Below, piece by piece: positions 26,350 to 34,121 of a DNA stretch of 64,000 nucleotides (the stretch's first letter is position 1; each line of letters begins with the position of its first letter). The stretch is from Fibrobacter sp. UWB11. Its GTDB lineage: Bacteria; Fibrobacterota; Fibrobacteria; Fibrobacterales; Fibrobacteraceae. Where the stretch lies: the NCBI RefSeq assembly GCF_900143015.1, contig NZ_FSRT01000004.1, positions 62,001 to 126,000 on the forward strand, written 5' to 3'. The position numbers and the translations under genes were made by a program. The notes under the pieces were generated by a model. It searched no databases. It was not told where the DNA came from and worked only from the letters and a program-made list of their open reading frames with translations.

Positions 26350-26378
26350 ATTATAATAAATAGTTGTCTATAGACAAC
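26350..26378 (-). promoter_or_regulatory. promoter overlapping pectin-lyase dyad, site 4 (perfect)
   Basis: The dyad GTTGTCTATAGACAAC occupies 26363-26378. Read toward the gene, its first half GTTGTC serves as the -35, followed by a 17-bp spacer and a perfect TATAAT (26350-26355). A protein bound to the dyad would cover the -35 and spacer. Confidence 0.65.
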
Positions 26379-26517
26379 GGCTACTTGCGCCCTTCAAAAT
26401 AGCTGATTAATCAGTGATTAAATCGATTAATCACTTTTTGCACTAAGTTTAAATTGCCGTTTTTTGGCCTTAAAACGCCAATTTTTGCATTGGCATAGAA
26501 TTTGCAATTATAGCAGT

Positions 26518-26973
26518 ATGAAAGTATATCTAGATAATTGCTGCTTTAATCGTCCTTACGACAATCAAAGTTATTTGACTATATCCATAGAGACTCTGGC
26601 TAAATTGCAAATTCAGGCGCTTATAAAAGCGGAAAAGTTGATGTTAGCATCGTCTTTTATCCTTGAATATGAAAATTTCTGCAATCCATATCCCGATAGA
26701 AAGGCTGCTATTCAACAATTTTTAGATGAAAATGTGGTGGACTATGTGGGGCGAAATCTGTCGGACCAGGTCGTTTTAAATGCAAAAAAAATTATGGCGA
26801 CGGGTGTAAAAATGAAAGATGCTTGCCATATAGCATGTGCAGAAATGATGAATTGTGATTATCTTTTAAGTACGGACAAGCGGATGTTGAAATACAAAAG
26901 TGAATCCATAGAATTGTTAAACCCTATAGAGTTCATAGATTTAGTGAGTGGAGGTTTTGAAAATGATAACTGA
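26518..26973 (+). CDS. PIN-domain protein, putative toxin
   Basis: 151 aa, PIN fold. Acidic residues are at the expected places: MKVYLDNCCFNRP at the N-terminus (D5), LEYENF in the middle, and KDACHIACAEMMNCDYLLSTDKRML at the C-terminus. PIN proteins of VapC type are Mg-dependent RNases. The downstream gene overlaps it by 11 nt, giving a toxin-first order, opposite to classic vapBC. An in-frame ATG 54 nt upstream lacks a ribosome site and the conserved PIN start lies at 26518. The region is more AT-rich than its neighbours. Toxin activity is inferred from fold and pairing. Confidence 0.75.
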   Translation: MKVYLDNCCFNRPYDNQSYLTISIETLAKLQIQALIKAEKLMLASSFILEYENFCNPYPDRKAAIQQFLDENVVDYVGRNLSDQVVLNAKKIMATGVKMKDACHIACAEMMNCDYLLSTDKRMLKYKSESIELLNPIEFIDLVSGGFENDN

Positions 26974-27184
26974 AATTACACCACCAGCTACTATTGAATT
27001 ATTAAATAGGGGAATGGAATGTTTAATACGCGAAATGGGAATTGTCGAGGCGGAGTATTTCATAGCCGCTGTGCAAAGGGAACGTTTCGACTATACCAAG
27101 TGGCAACGCGAGCATTTTGACAAAGCTGATTTGCGCGCTTTCGTAGATAAAGCCTCCTCTTTTGCTGAGGAAAACGGGAAATAA
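26963..27184 (+). CDS. small partner protein of the PIN gene, putative antitoxin
   Basis: 73 aa. It resembles a widespread family of short proteins with a GMECLxxxxGxxEAExFI segment followed by REHFD-type residues (here RFDYTKWQREHFDKADL). I know of no assigned function. GGAGG at 26950-26954 sits 8 nt before the ATG and within the PIN gene, so translation is probably coupled. A neutralising role is inference from position and size. Confidence 0.6.
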   Translation: MITEITPPATIELLNRGMECLIREMGIVEAEYFIAAVQRERFDYTKWQREHFDKADLRAFVDKASSFAEENGK

Positions 27185-27185
27185 C

Positions 27186-27214
27186 TTGACCCCTTTCTTG
27201 CGTTTTACTACATT
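27186..27214 (+). promoter_or_regulatory. probable promoter of the yceD-rpmF-plsX operon
   Basis: TTGACC (27186-27191), 17-bp spacer, TACATT (27209-27214). Transcription would begin only a few bases before the TTG start at 27224. Confidence 0.5.
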
Positions 27215-27223
27215 TGTGCCACT

Positions 27224-27751
27224 TTGAGAATAAATATCGCACAAAAACTTACTGATTCCGAAGACCAACGAGTGGTCTGGTCCCATGCCGACGCTCCTGA
27301 AATCTTCGACGAACTGCACCTCAAGGGCGATCTGGTAGCCGAGGTGCTGGTTAGCCCCGAAGGCAACGGCAAGTGCCTTGTGACCGGTACTATCTCTGGA
27401 GTGCAAACACTCACTTGTGTCCGCAGCCTGGATCTTTTTGACCGTCCGTTCGAAACCGAGATTGTTGTCGAGGTGGAGCGCGGAGCATGCGCTGCACAGG
27501 AACTTCATGACGACGACGATGATGTTTTCGCCTATACGATTCCGCAGACACAGGACTTCGTAGATGTTTCCGAGTGCGTCCGACAGCTGGTGACCCTACA
27601 GGAACCCATTGCGCCCGTGAAAAATCCTGACGAAGATTTTATCTTTGTAACAAACAATCAAGCTGGCGACGGTGCCGATGCTGAAAAGCCGCTCGACCCC
27701 CGCTGGGAAAAACTCAAAGCTCTTAAGAGCAAAATGGAAAACAGGAGTTAA
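27224..27751 (+). CDS. YceD family (DUF177) protein
   Basis: 175 aa. YceD homologues sit upstream of rpmF in most bacteria and are linked to 23S rRNA accumulation and ribosome assembly. The family core is visible as [27 protein letters not shown]...[15 protein letters not shown], with the acidic C-terminal part [19 protein letters not shown]. The exact start is uncertain: the TTG at 27224 gives the natural N-terminus, but no ribosome site precedes it. It is 2 nt ahead of rpmF and clearly co-transcribed with it. Confidence 0.8.
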   Translation: MRINIAQKLTDSEDQRVVWSHADAPEIFDELHLKGDLVAEVLVSPEGNGKCLVTGTISGVQTLTCVRSLDLFDRPFETEIVVEVERGACAAQELHDDDDDVFAYTIPQTQDFVDVSECVRQLVTLQEPIAPVKNPDEDFIFVTNNQAGDGADAEKPLDPRWEKLKALKSKMENRS

Positions 27752-27753
27752 AA

Positions 27754-27942
27754 ATGGCAGTACCTAAGAGAAAAACTTCGACCGCTCGTCGTGACAAGCG
27801 CCGCACCCACTGGAAGATGGAAGTGCCGGCTATGGCTACCTGCGATCATTGCGGTTCCGTGAAGCGTCCGCATCGCGTGTGCCCGGTTTGCGGCTTCTAC
27901 AACGGTGTGGAAGTTGTTGACATGAAGGGTGCCGAAGCTTAA
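27754..27942 (+). CDS. rpmF: 50S ribosomal protein L32
   Basis: 62 aa. [21 protein letters not shown] is the L32 N-terminus. The zinc ribbon keeps all four cysteines (CDHC...CPVC). Component of the large subunit. It lies 2 nt after yceD and 14 nt before plsX, the conserved bacterial order. Confidence 0.97.
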   Translation: MAVPKRKTSTARRDKRRTHWKMEVPAMATCDHCGSVKRPHRVCPVCGFYNGVEVVDMKGAEA

Positions 27943-27956
27943 TCTAGGAGGAATCC

Positions 27957-28940
27957 GTGATCAAAGTTGCACTGGATGCCATGGGAGGCGATTACGCCCC
28001 GAGTGTTTGCATTGAAGGCGCCGTTAGCGCAGTCAAGAAAAACCCCAATATTCATGTGGTTCTCTGCGGACCGGAGGCCGAGGTCAAGGCTTCTCTCGAG
28101 AAGCTTGGTTACACCGGCAATCAGATTTCCGTAGTTGATGCTCCGGACCTCGTGGCAATGGATGAACATCCTGTCATGGTGGTCAAGAAGAAGCAACATT
28201 CTGGCTTGGTGACTTGCGTTGCCTTGCAGAAGAAAGGTCTTGTGGACGCTTCCGTCAGTGCCGGTAACTCTGGCGCTATGATGGCTAGCTGCCTCATGAT
28301 CCTCGGTAAGACTTGCGACGAGTTCTCTCGTCCGCCTATCGGGGTTGCACTTCCGACAAAGGATCGCCGCATTGTGTTGGTCGATGGCGGTGCAAACGTT
28401 GATGAACGCGCTTCCACTCTCGTTGACTTTGCCATTGCAGGTTCTGCATTCGCCGAAGCTTTCCTCGGAATCGAAAATCCGAAGGTTGGCCTCTTGAACA
28501 TGGGCGAAGAAGAACATAAGGGCCCGGCTGTTCTCCAGGAAGCTTACCAGCTCCTCAAGTCCGCTCCGGTTAACTTTATGGGTAACATCGAAGGCCGCGA
28601 CCTCATCGCAGGTAAGGCCGACGTTGTCGCGACTTCTGGCTATACGGGTAACGTTGTGCTCAAGCTCCTGGAAGGCTTCTTCGAAATGCACCAGGAAATG
28701 TTCGGCACAATCGACACTCCGGCTGGCAAGCGCTTTGCCGAAATGTGGGACTACCGCGCTACGGGTGGCGCCTTGTTGCTTGGCCTCAATGGCATTGGCA
28801 TCATCGCTCACGGCCGTTCTGACGCTCTCGCTATCGAAAAGGCTGTTGAAGTGGCTGCCAAGTATGCCGAAGCCGACGTTGCCAATAAGGTCAACGCTCG
28901 CCTTGCTGCAATCAAGTCCGAGGAAGCTCCTAAAGCATAG
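27957..28940 (+). CDS. plsX: phosphate acyltransferase PlsX
   Basis: 327 aa, full length. It makes acyl-phosphate from acyl-ACP for phospholipid synthesis by PlsY/PlsC. The N-terminus IKVALDAMGGDYAP is diagnostic; SAGNSGAMMA, LVDGGANVD and TSGYTGNVVLKLLEG also fit. The start is GTG with AGGAGG upstream. A terminator follows, so fabG may have its own promoter. Confidence 0.96.
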   Translation: MIKVALDAMGGDYAPSVCIEGAVSAVKKNPNIHVVLCGPEAEVKASLEKLGYTGNQISVVDAPDLVAMDEHPVMVVKKKQHSGLVTCVALQKKGLVDASVSAGNSGAMMASCLMILGKTCDEFSRPPIGVALPTKDRRIVLVDGGANVDERASTLVDFAIAGSAFAEAFLGIENPKVGLLNMGEEEHKGPAVLQEAYQLLKSAPVNFMGNIEGRDLIAGKADVVATSGYTGNVVLKLLEGFFEMHQEMFGTIDTPAGKRFAEMWDYRATGGALLLGLNGIGIIAHGRSDALAIEKAVEVAAKYAEADVANKVNARLAAIKSEEAPKA

Positions 28941-28975
28941 CTTTTGTCTGCATTAAGACTTTAGTTGCAATTAGA

Positions 28976-29009
28976 CGGATCTAGTGAACGCTAGGTCCGT
29001 TTTTTTTTA
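28976..29009 (+). terminator. rho-independent terminator after plsX
   Basis: ACGGATCTAG and CTAGGTCCGT form a 10-bp stem with one G-T pair around TGAACG, followed by nine or more T. Confidence 0.85.
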
Positions 29010-29099
29010 TCTTGAGTAACAAATAAATATGCTTTGGACGAACCGTCTGGCACTGGTGGTGTGACGGCTATTCTAAGCTTAAATCATTTGTATTCACCC

Positions 29100-29116
29100 A
29101 TGACACTTAATGTCAT
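29100..29116. promoter_or_regulatory. inverted repeat before fabG
   Basis: ATGACA-CTTAA-TGTCAT lies immediately before the AGGAGG ribosome site of fabG. It could be an operator or a small hairpin in the leader. Confidence 0.4.
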
Positions 29117-29134
29117 ACAGGAGGTCAATTTATA

Positions 29135-29863
29135 ATGCCTACGAAGTCTATTGTGACTGGCGCATCTCGCGGTATCGGTCTTGCCATTGCAAGGGAACTT
29201 GCTGCTCGCGGCTCTGACGTTGTTCTTATTTCTCGCGGTGGCTGCCCGGAACAGGCCGAAGCTATTGCCAAGGAATTCGGCGTCAAGACGTTCACGTTCG
29301 CATGTGACGTGAGCAACTCCGACTCTGTGAAGGACGCTTTCAAACAAGCTATCGACGCACTGGGTGGCGTGGACTGCCTCGTGAACAACGCTGGCATCAC
29401 CCGTGACGGTCTCGTACTTCGCATGAAGGACGAAGATTTCGATAACGTTATCGCAACGGACCTCCGCTCGACGTTCCTTTGCACCAGAGCCGTCCTCAGG
29501 ACGATGATGGGCGCTCGCAAAGGCAGCATCGTGAACATTGCAAGTTTGAACGGTATCAGAACTCAGGCTGGCCAGGCCAACTATGCTGCTGCTAAGGCTG
29601 GCGTCATCGGTATGACCAAGTCCAACTCCATGGAATTCGGCTCTCGCGGCATTACGGTGAACGCTGTCGCTCCGGGATTCATCGATACGGATATGACCGC
29701 CGCCATGAGTGAAGAAACTCGTGCAAAATATGCCGCCCAGATTCCGCTTGGTCGTCTCGGTCAGCCGGAAGATGTTGCCAAGGCAGTCGCATTTTTGGCC
29801 TCCGACGATGCCAAATACATTACCGGACAGGTAATTGGTGTCGATGGGGGCTTGAACGCTTAA
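29135..29863 (+). CDS. fabG: 3-oxoacyl-ACP reductase
   Basis: 242 aa short-chain dehydrogenase that reduces 3-oxoacyl-ACP with NADPH in fatty-acid elongation. TGASRGIG binds the nucleotide. The triad shows as NIASLNG (Ser), ANYAAAKAG (Tyr and Lys) and NNAGI. The C-terminal ITGQVIGVDGGLNA is typical of FabG. The ribosome site is AGGAGG. The chromosomal setting between plsX and acpP supports FabG over other SDRs. Confidence 0.94.
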   Translation: MPTKSIVTGASRGIGLAIARELAARGSDVVLISRGGCPEQAEAIAKEFGVKTFTFACDVSNSDSVKDAFKQAIDALGGVDCLVNNAGITRDGLVLRMKDEDFDNVIATDLRSTFLCTRAVLRTMMGARKGSIVNIASLNGIRTQAGQANYAAAKAGVIGMTKSNSMEFGSRGITVNAVAPGFIDTDMTAAMSEETRAKYAAQIPLGRLGQPEDVAKAVAFLASDDAKYITGQVIGVDGGLNA

Positions 29864-29910
29864 CAACATTTTATTAAATTTGGACAAAACTTTTTCCCAT
29901 GGAGAAAAAA

Positions 29911-30150
29911 ATGAACGAAGAAATTTTCAAGAAGGTCACGGACGTGATCGTTGCTAAGTTGGAAGTCAAGGCTGAAGATGTCAAGCCCGAATCTGAATTC
30001 GGTAATGACCTCGGTGCAGACTCCCTGGACCGTGTTGAACTCGTGATGGCTCTCGAAGACGAATTCGATGTCGAAATCCTCGATTCCGACGCTGAAAAGT
30101 TCCAGAAGGTTTCTGACGTTGTTGCTTTCCTCGAAGCACACAAGAAGTAA
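29911..30150 (+). CDS. acpP: acyl carrier protein
   Basis: 79 aa. The phosphopantetheine serine is in GADSLDRVEL. The protein is strongly acidic with the usual four-helix pattern. An ATG 12 nt upstream (29899) is in frame, but GGAG at 29901-29904 fits the ATG at 29911. It carries growing acyl chains for the FAS II enzymes. fabF, often next, is absent here; rnc follows after a terminator. Confidence 0.96.
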   Translation: MNEEIFKKVTDVIVAKLEVKAEDVKPESEFGNDLGADSLDRVELVMALEDEFDVEILDSDAEKFQKVSDVVAFLEAHKK

Positions 30151-30199
30151 TCTAGTTTTACTTTAGCCCGCATCCGTTGGGCAAAGAATGAGCTTTGGG

Positions 30200-30229
30200 T
30201 CCCCGGTTCTGCCGGGGATTCTTTTTTTG
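30200..30229 (+). terminator. rho-independent terminator after acpP
   Basis: TCCCCGG and CCGGGGA around TTCTG, then CTTTTTTT. Confidence 0.85.
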
Positions 30230-30230
30230 G

Positions 30231-30324
30231 TCATTAGTAGTTAGTCAGTAGTCATTAGTTGCTTGTTGTTCGTTCTTAGTTGTTGCTAATAACCATTGAC
30301 CAATGACTAATAACCAAATACTAC
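30231..30324. repeat. low-complexity TTAGT/ACTAA repeat tract
   Basis: A run of variants of TCATTAGTAGTTAGTCAG gives way to the complementary CTAATAACC...GACTAATAACC, so the tract can fold into an imperfect hairpin between acpP and rnc. A similar tract follows rnc. Confidence 0.6.
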
Positions 30325-30361
30325 ATTTCATCTTGCATTTTAAACTATTAAGGAGAATCTG

Positions 30362-31174
30362 TTGGAAGATCAAAATCTGCTCCACAAAATCCTAAAACTC
30401 TGGTTTCGCCAGAAGTCCGGTGACGGGCTTGAGGCTAAGCTTGGGTATAGGTTCCGCGATCCAGAACTGCTGGCTCATGCACTCGTCCACCGCTCGTTCC
30501 TTGTTGGCAAGGATGTTCCGTACGCAAGCAACAACGAACGTCTGGAGTTCCTCGGCGATTCCGTTCTCAACATGCTTACGACGGAATATTTGTACAGGAC
30601 GTATCCGAGCGATCCGGAAGGCGAACTCTCCAAGCGCAAGAGCGCGATTGTTTCGGGACACGCCTGCGCCCAGTCGTCCAAGGAATGGAACTTGAGCGAA
30701 TACGTGAAAATTGGAAAGTCCGAGGCCAAGATGGGCGGTCGCGGCAAGGAAAGCATCCTCGCCGATGCCTACGAAGCAGTGCTTGGCGCCGTGTATCTCG
30801 ATGGCGGCCTCGAAGAAGTCCGTGCCATTTTGAACAAGTTCCATTTCCCGCGCGTACAAGAAATCATCAGTGCAACCGACTTTGTGAACTACAAAAGCGA
30901 ACTTCTGGAATTTTGCCAGGGCAAGTTGCGCTGCTCTCCGGAGTACGTGATTGTCGGTGAAGAAGGTCCGGAACACCAGAAGGTGTTTACGGTCGAAGTC
31001 GTCGTGAATGGCAAATCGTATGCCCGCGGTCAAGGCCCGAACAAGAAGAAGGCCGAACAGGAAGCCTCCCGCTTGTCGCTTGAAACGCTCAAGGCCGAAG
31101 CTGCCGAAGCCGATGCTAAAAAAGCCGCTGCCCCCAAAGTCAAGCAACCCGCACACCACGTCGGATTGCCGTAG
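30362..31174 (+). CDS. rnc: ribonuclease III
   Basis: 270 aa. It cleaves double-stranded RNA, including rRNA precursors. The catalytic signature is NERLEFLGDSVLN, with the second acidic site in ADAYEAVLGAVYLDGG. The double-stranded RNA-binding domain occupies about residues 175-245. The C-terminal 25 residues are Ala/Lys-rich and extra to the family. The start is TTG with AGGAG about 8 nt upstream; no better ATG exists. Confidence 0.95.
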   Translation: MEDQNLLHKILKLWFRQKSGDGLEAKLGYRFRDPELLAHALVHRSFLVGKDVPYASNNERLEFLGDSVLNMLTTEYLYRTYPSDPEGELSKRKSAIVSGHACAQSSKEWNLSEYVKIGKSEAKMGGRGKESILADAYEAVLGAVYLDGGLEEVRAILNKFHFPRVQEIISATDFVNYKSELLEFCQGKLRCSPEYVIVGEEGPEHQKVFTVEVVVNGKSYARGQGPNKKKAEQEASRLSLETLKAEAAEADAKKAAAPKVKQPAHHVGLP

Positions 31175-31183
31175 AAAAAGGTG

Positions 31184-31296
31184 TTAGGTAGTAGGTAGTA
31201 GGTCGTAGGAATAATATGTGCACTTCGTGCATCAAAAAAAGATGGCGAAGCCATGATTATAATCCTAAAACCTAACCCCTAAAACCTAATCCCTAA
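31184..31296. repeat. inverted low-complexity repeat after rnc
   Basis: TTAGGTAGTAGGTAGTAGG-type sequence (31184-31209) is followed, 50 bp on, by CCTAAAACCTAACCCCTAA-type sequence (31263-31296) that can pair with it. Short hairpins GTGCACTTCGTGCA and GGCGAAGCC lie between. Confidence 0.6.
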
Positions 31297-31316
31297 TTTT
31301 ATCTATCTTATCCCAC

Positions 31317-33143
31317 ATGAAAACTTTCTCCTTCCGTACTTTGTTTGCCGTCCCGATGGCGGCAGCTCTCGCTTTTGCTCTTGCCGCCTGCAATGAATCC
31401 GGCGATTCCAAATCCGGTCAAGCCGCGAAGTCTAAAAAAGGCACCGCCGTTTCCGAAGCCGATTGCCCGATTCTCCCGCTTGATTCTACGGCGACCGGCG
31501 AATTTGACCCGATTGCTTCCAAGGACGCCCGCGCTTGCGGCTCCATCACGCTTTGGGGCTCCGCCATGCCGAAGTCTTTCAACATGTGGGAAGACTACAA
31601 TAGCTTCTCCGCTGAACTCATGAATATGATGTTCGAACCACTCGTGAGCTTGCATACCACCGAAGATCGTGAAGTCGGTATCCTCGCTGACAAATGGGAA
31701 GTTTCCGAAGACGGCAAGACGTTCACGTTCCATGTGGACCCGCGTGCCAAGTGGAGCGATGGCAAGTCCATCACCGCCGAAGACGTGCAGTTCTATTACG
31801 ATGTCATCATGGACGAAAAGAACCTCACGCCGATTTTCAAGGTTGGCCTCAAACGCTTTGACCGCCCTGAAGTTGTTGATAGCTTGACTGTCCGTATGAC
31901 TGCCAAGGAACCGCATTGGGGTAACTTCTGGGAAGCGGCCGGCATGTTGGCGTTCCCGAAGCACGTGTGGGCAGGCAAGGACTTCAACAAAATCCGTTAC
32001 GAGTTCCCGGTGGTTTCTGGCCCGTATATCATCAAGACGTTCCGTGAGGACCGCTATGTGGAACTTGGTCGCCGTGCCGATTGGTGGGGCTTCAAAAAGA
32101 ACTGGAACCATGGCAAGTACAACTTCCAGAAAATCCGCTACCGCTTCATGAACGACCAGACGAAGGCGCTCGAAGCGTTCAAGAAGCAGGACTTCAATGC
32201 CTATGCCATTTACACGAGCAGCATTTGGATGAAACAGACCGACTTTGATGCCATCAAGAAAGGTTGGGCTGTCAAGCAGCGCATCTACAACAAGGAACCG
32301 ATTGGATTCCAGGGCATGGCCATCAACCTCCGCAAGCCGCAGTTCCAAGATGTACGCGTTCGCAAGGCTCTTTCGTACCTCTTGAACCGCGAAGCGATGA
32401 ACGAGAAGTACATGTACGGCCAGTACTTCCTCCTCAACAGCTACTATCCGGATCTGTGGGCAAATAACCAGAACCCGACGGCGCCTGTCTACAGCTACAA
32501 TCCGGAAAAGGCTCGCGCCCTCTTTGCCGAAGCGGGCTACAAGGTGAATGGTGAAGGCGTTCTTGAAAAGGACGGCAAGCCGTTTGCGATTAACTTCATC
32601 ACGAGCCAGGAAGACTTGCGCCACCTCACGCTTTTCCAGGAAGACTTGAAGAAGGTGGGCGTTGTGGCGACCATCGAACAGATGAGCCAGAGCACGCTCC
32701 GCAAGCGCTTGGACGATGCTGACTTTGACCTTTACTGGGTGAACTGGGGCGCAGGCCGCCTCCGCGACCCGGAAGCTAGCTGGATTTCTACGACTGCCAT
32801 GCAGAAGGGCACGAACAACCTCGCTGGTGTTCAAGACCCCGTTGTCGATAGCCTCATCAATTTGCAGAAGACGGAATTCGACCTCGCGAAGCGCAACGAA
32901 ATCCTCAAGGCGCTGGACAACCGCCTCGCCGAAATCGTCCCGTACGTGCTCATGTGGCAATGCGACCACCATCGCATCCTCTACTGGAACCGCTACGGCA
33001 CGCCCGAAAAGGTGCTTGACCAGTTCAATCGCGAAGATGCAATCCCGGTTTACTGGTGGGTCGACCCGGTCAAGTCCGCCGCTCTCGACAAGGCGATGAA
33101 GTCCGGCGAAAGCCTCCCAATTCCGGAGTATGACATTAGATAA
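31317..33143 (+). CDS. ABC transporter substrate-binding lipoprotein, family 5 (YejA-like)
   Basis: 608 aa lipoprotein (ALAACNES). Family 5 binding proteins deliver peptides or other solutes to an inner-membrane ABC permease. Typical segments are LADKWEVSEDGKTFTFHVDPRAKWSDGKSITAEDVQFYYD, and near the end LYWVNWGAGRLRDPEASW, which is close to the YejA subgroup. No permease or ATPase gene is adjacent, so it is an orphan within this window. TATCTT ends 7 nt before the ATG and no Shine-Dalgarno is present, suggesting a leaderless message. Ligand unknown. Confidence 0.88.
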   Translation: MKTFSFRTLFAVPMAAALAFALAACNESGDSKSGQAAKSKKGTAVSEADCPILPLDSTATGEFDPIASKDARACGSITLWGSAMPKSFNMWEDYNSFSAELMNMMFEPLVSLHTTEDREVGILADKWEVSEDGKTFTFHVDPRAKWSDGKSITAEDVQFYYDVIMDEKNLTPIFKVGLKRFDRPEVVDSLTVRMTAKEPHWGNFWEAAGMLAFPKHVWAGKDFNKIRYEFPVVSGPYIIKTFREDRYVELGRRADWWGFKKNWNHGKYNFQKIRYRFMNDQTKALEAFKKQDFNAYAIYTSSIWMKQTDFDAIKKGWAVKQRIYNKEPIGFQGMAINLRKPQFQDVRVRKALSYLLNREAMNEKYMYGQYFLLNSYYPDLWANNQNPTAPVYSYNPEKARALFAEAGYKVNGEGVLEKDGKPFAINFITSQEDLRHLTLFQEDLKKVGVVATIEQMSQSTLRKRLDDADFDLYWVNWGAGRLRDPEASWISTTAMQKGTNNLAGVQDPVVDSLINLQKTEFDLAKRNEILKALDNRLAEIVPYVLMWQCDHHRILYWNRYGTPEKVLDQFNREDAIPVYWWVDPVKSAALDKAMKSGESLPIPEYDIR

Positions 33144-33148
33144 AAAAG

Positions 33149-33178
33149 AAAAGTCCCAGCCTTAGGCCGGGACTTTTT
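33149..33178. terminator. bidirectional terminator
   Basis: AAAAGTCCCAGCC and GGCCGGGACTTTTT form a strong stem around TTA, between convergent genes. Confidence 0.85.
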
Positions 33179-33196
33179 GTTGTTTTAAGTGTTCTA

Positions 33197-33964
33197 TTAG
33201 AAACTTGCGGCGAATGCAGCTTCGATTGTTATAGGCACCTTGTCGTTGCCGTAGAAGTGCAAGAGGTAATCTTCGCCAAAGCCGAACGTTGCGCTCACGT
33301 CAAACGAGAACATGTTGTTGATGGCAAATGTTGCGCCAACGTACGGGAATACACCTACGTCACCGCTTGTATCGCCAGACTTGTGACCATCATACTTCGG
33401 GTCGCCCAAAGCAATTTTGAGAATGATGCCGACATACGGAGAAACGACCTGGGAAACTTCCGGATCCAATTCTCCAATGAGTGTCAACTGCAGCGGGCCT
33501 TTGAACTTGTCATCGCCTTCGGTATTGAAACCGAGTCCGATTTCAGAACCAAAGTCAAGGGTTCCGAATTTCTGAGAGTACTGGCCACCAAGATAGAAGC
33601 CAAAACCGTCATCGCTGATTCTGTCCTTGCCGGTCGGGAAGGTAAGGTCAAGGAAGGCGGCGAAGTTCGGGGCAATCTGGTAACGGCCACCGAAAGTCAA
33701 GTTGTGCATGCCATCGCCTTCGGTATCATGGCCATCCCAGCTGGTCTTCAGCGTGAAGGGGAGGGCTAACCAAAGTTCCAAGTTCTGAACCGGAACAAAG
33801 CGGCCCTTGAGCCCGAGGTCCCATGCCTTGCCCTTGTCCTGCATCGTGAAGTCGGTGTAGACCTTGACTTCACCGCTATTTGCTTGCGGAACCGGGAACT
33901 GGCTGTAGGTTGCAAAACTGGATGTGGCGAGAATGGCTGCGCCCAGCAAGACTTGTTTTAACAT
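33197..33964 (-). CDS. putative outer-membrane beta-barrel protein
   Basis: 255 aa with a signal peptide (ATSSFA). Alternating hydrophobic strands and a terminal Phe (EAAFAASF) are typical of outer-membrane barrels. Family-like stretches are MHNLTFGGRYQIAPNFAAFLDLTFPTGKD and FYLGGQYSQKFGTLDFGSE. It is a diverged paralogue of the next gene (both open with ATSSFATxxxFP). No catalytic motif is visible; a porin-like or structural role is inferred. Confidence 0.65.
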   Translation of the reverse strand: MLKQVLLGAAILATSSFATYSQFPVPQANSGEVKVYTDFTMQDKGKAWDLGLKGRFVPVQNLELWLALPFTLKTSWDGHDTEGDGMHNLTFGGRYQIAPNFAAFLDLTFPTGKDRISDDGFGFYLGGQYSQKFGTLDFGSEIGLGFNTEGDDKFKGPLQLTLIGELDPEVSQVVSPYVGIILKIALGDPKYDGHKSGDTSGDVGVFPYVGATFAINNMFSFDVSATFGFGEDYLLHFYGNDKVPITIEAAFAASF

Positions 33965-34056
33965 ATTAAATCTCCTTGTAAAGTTTTATTTTAATATAAC
34001 AAAAATGTTACAAAAAGGTTATTTGAAAGAGCGAAAAAAATTCACTCAATAAAAAA

Positions 34057-34080
34057 AGCCAACCACGATGTGGGCTGGCT
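34057..34080 (-). terminator. terminator of the 34122 gene
   Basis: AGCCAACCAC and GTGGGCTGGCT form a stem with one bulge. The A-run to the left is the minus-strand U-tract. Confidence 0.7.
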
Positions 34081-34121
34081 CACGTAATTTTCATGTTCTG
34101 CCAATGAGGGCAAAGAAACTA

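Noticed and set aside
31308-32972. Minus-strand open frame of 554 codons
   Set aside because: Shadow of the binding-protein gene, which has a lipobox and family motifs.
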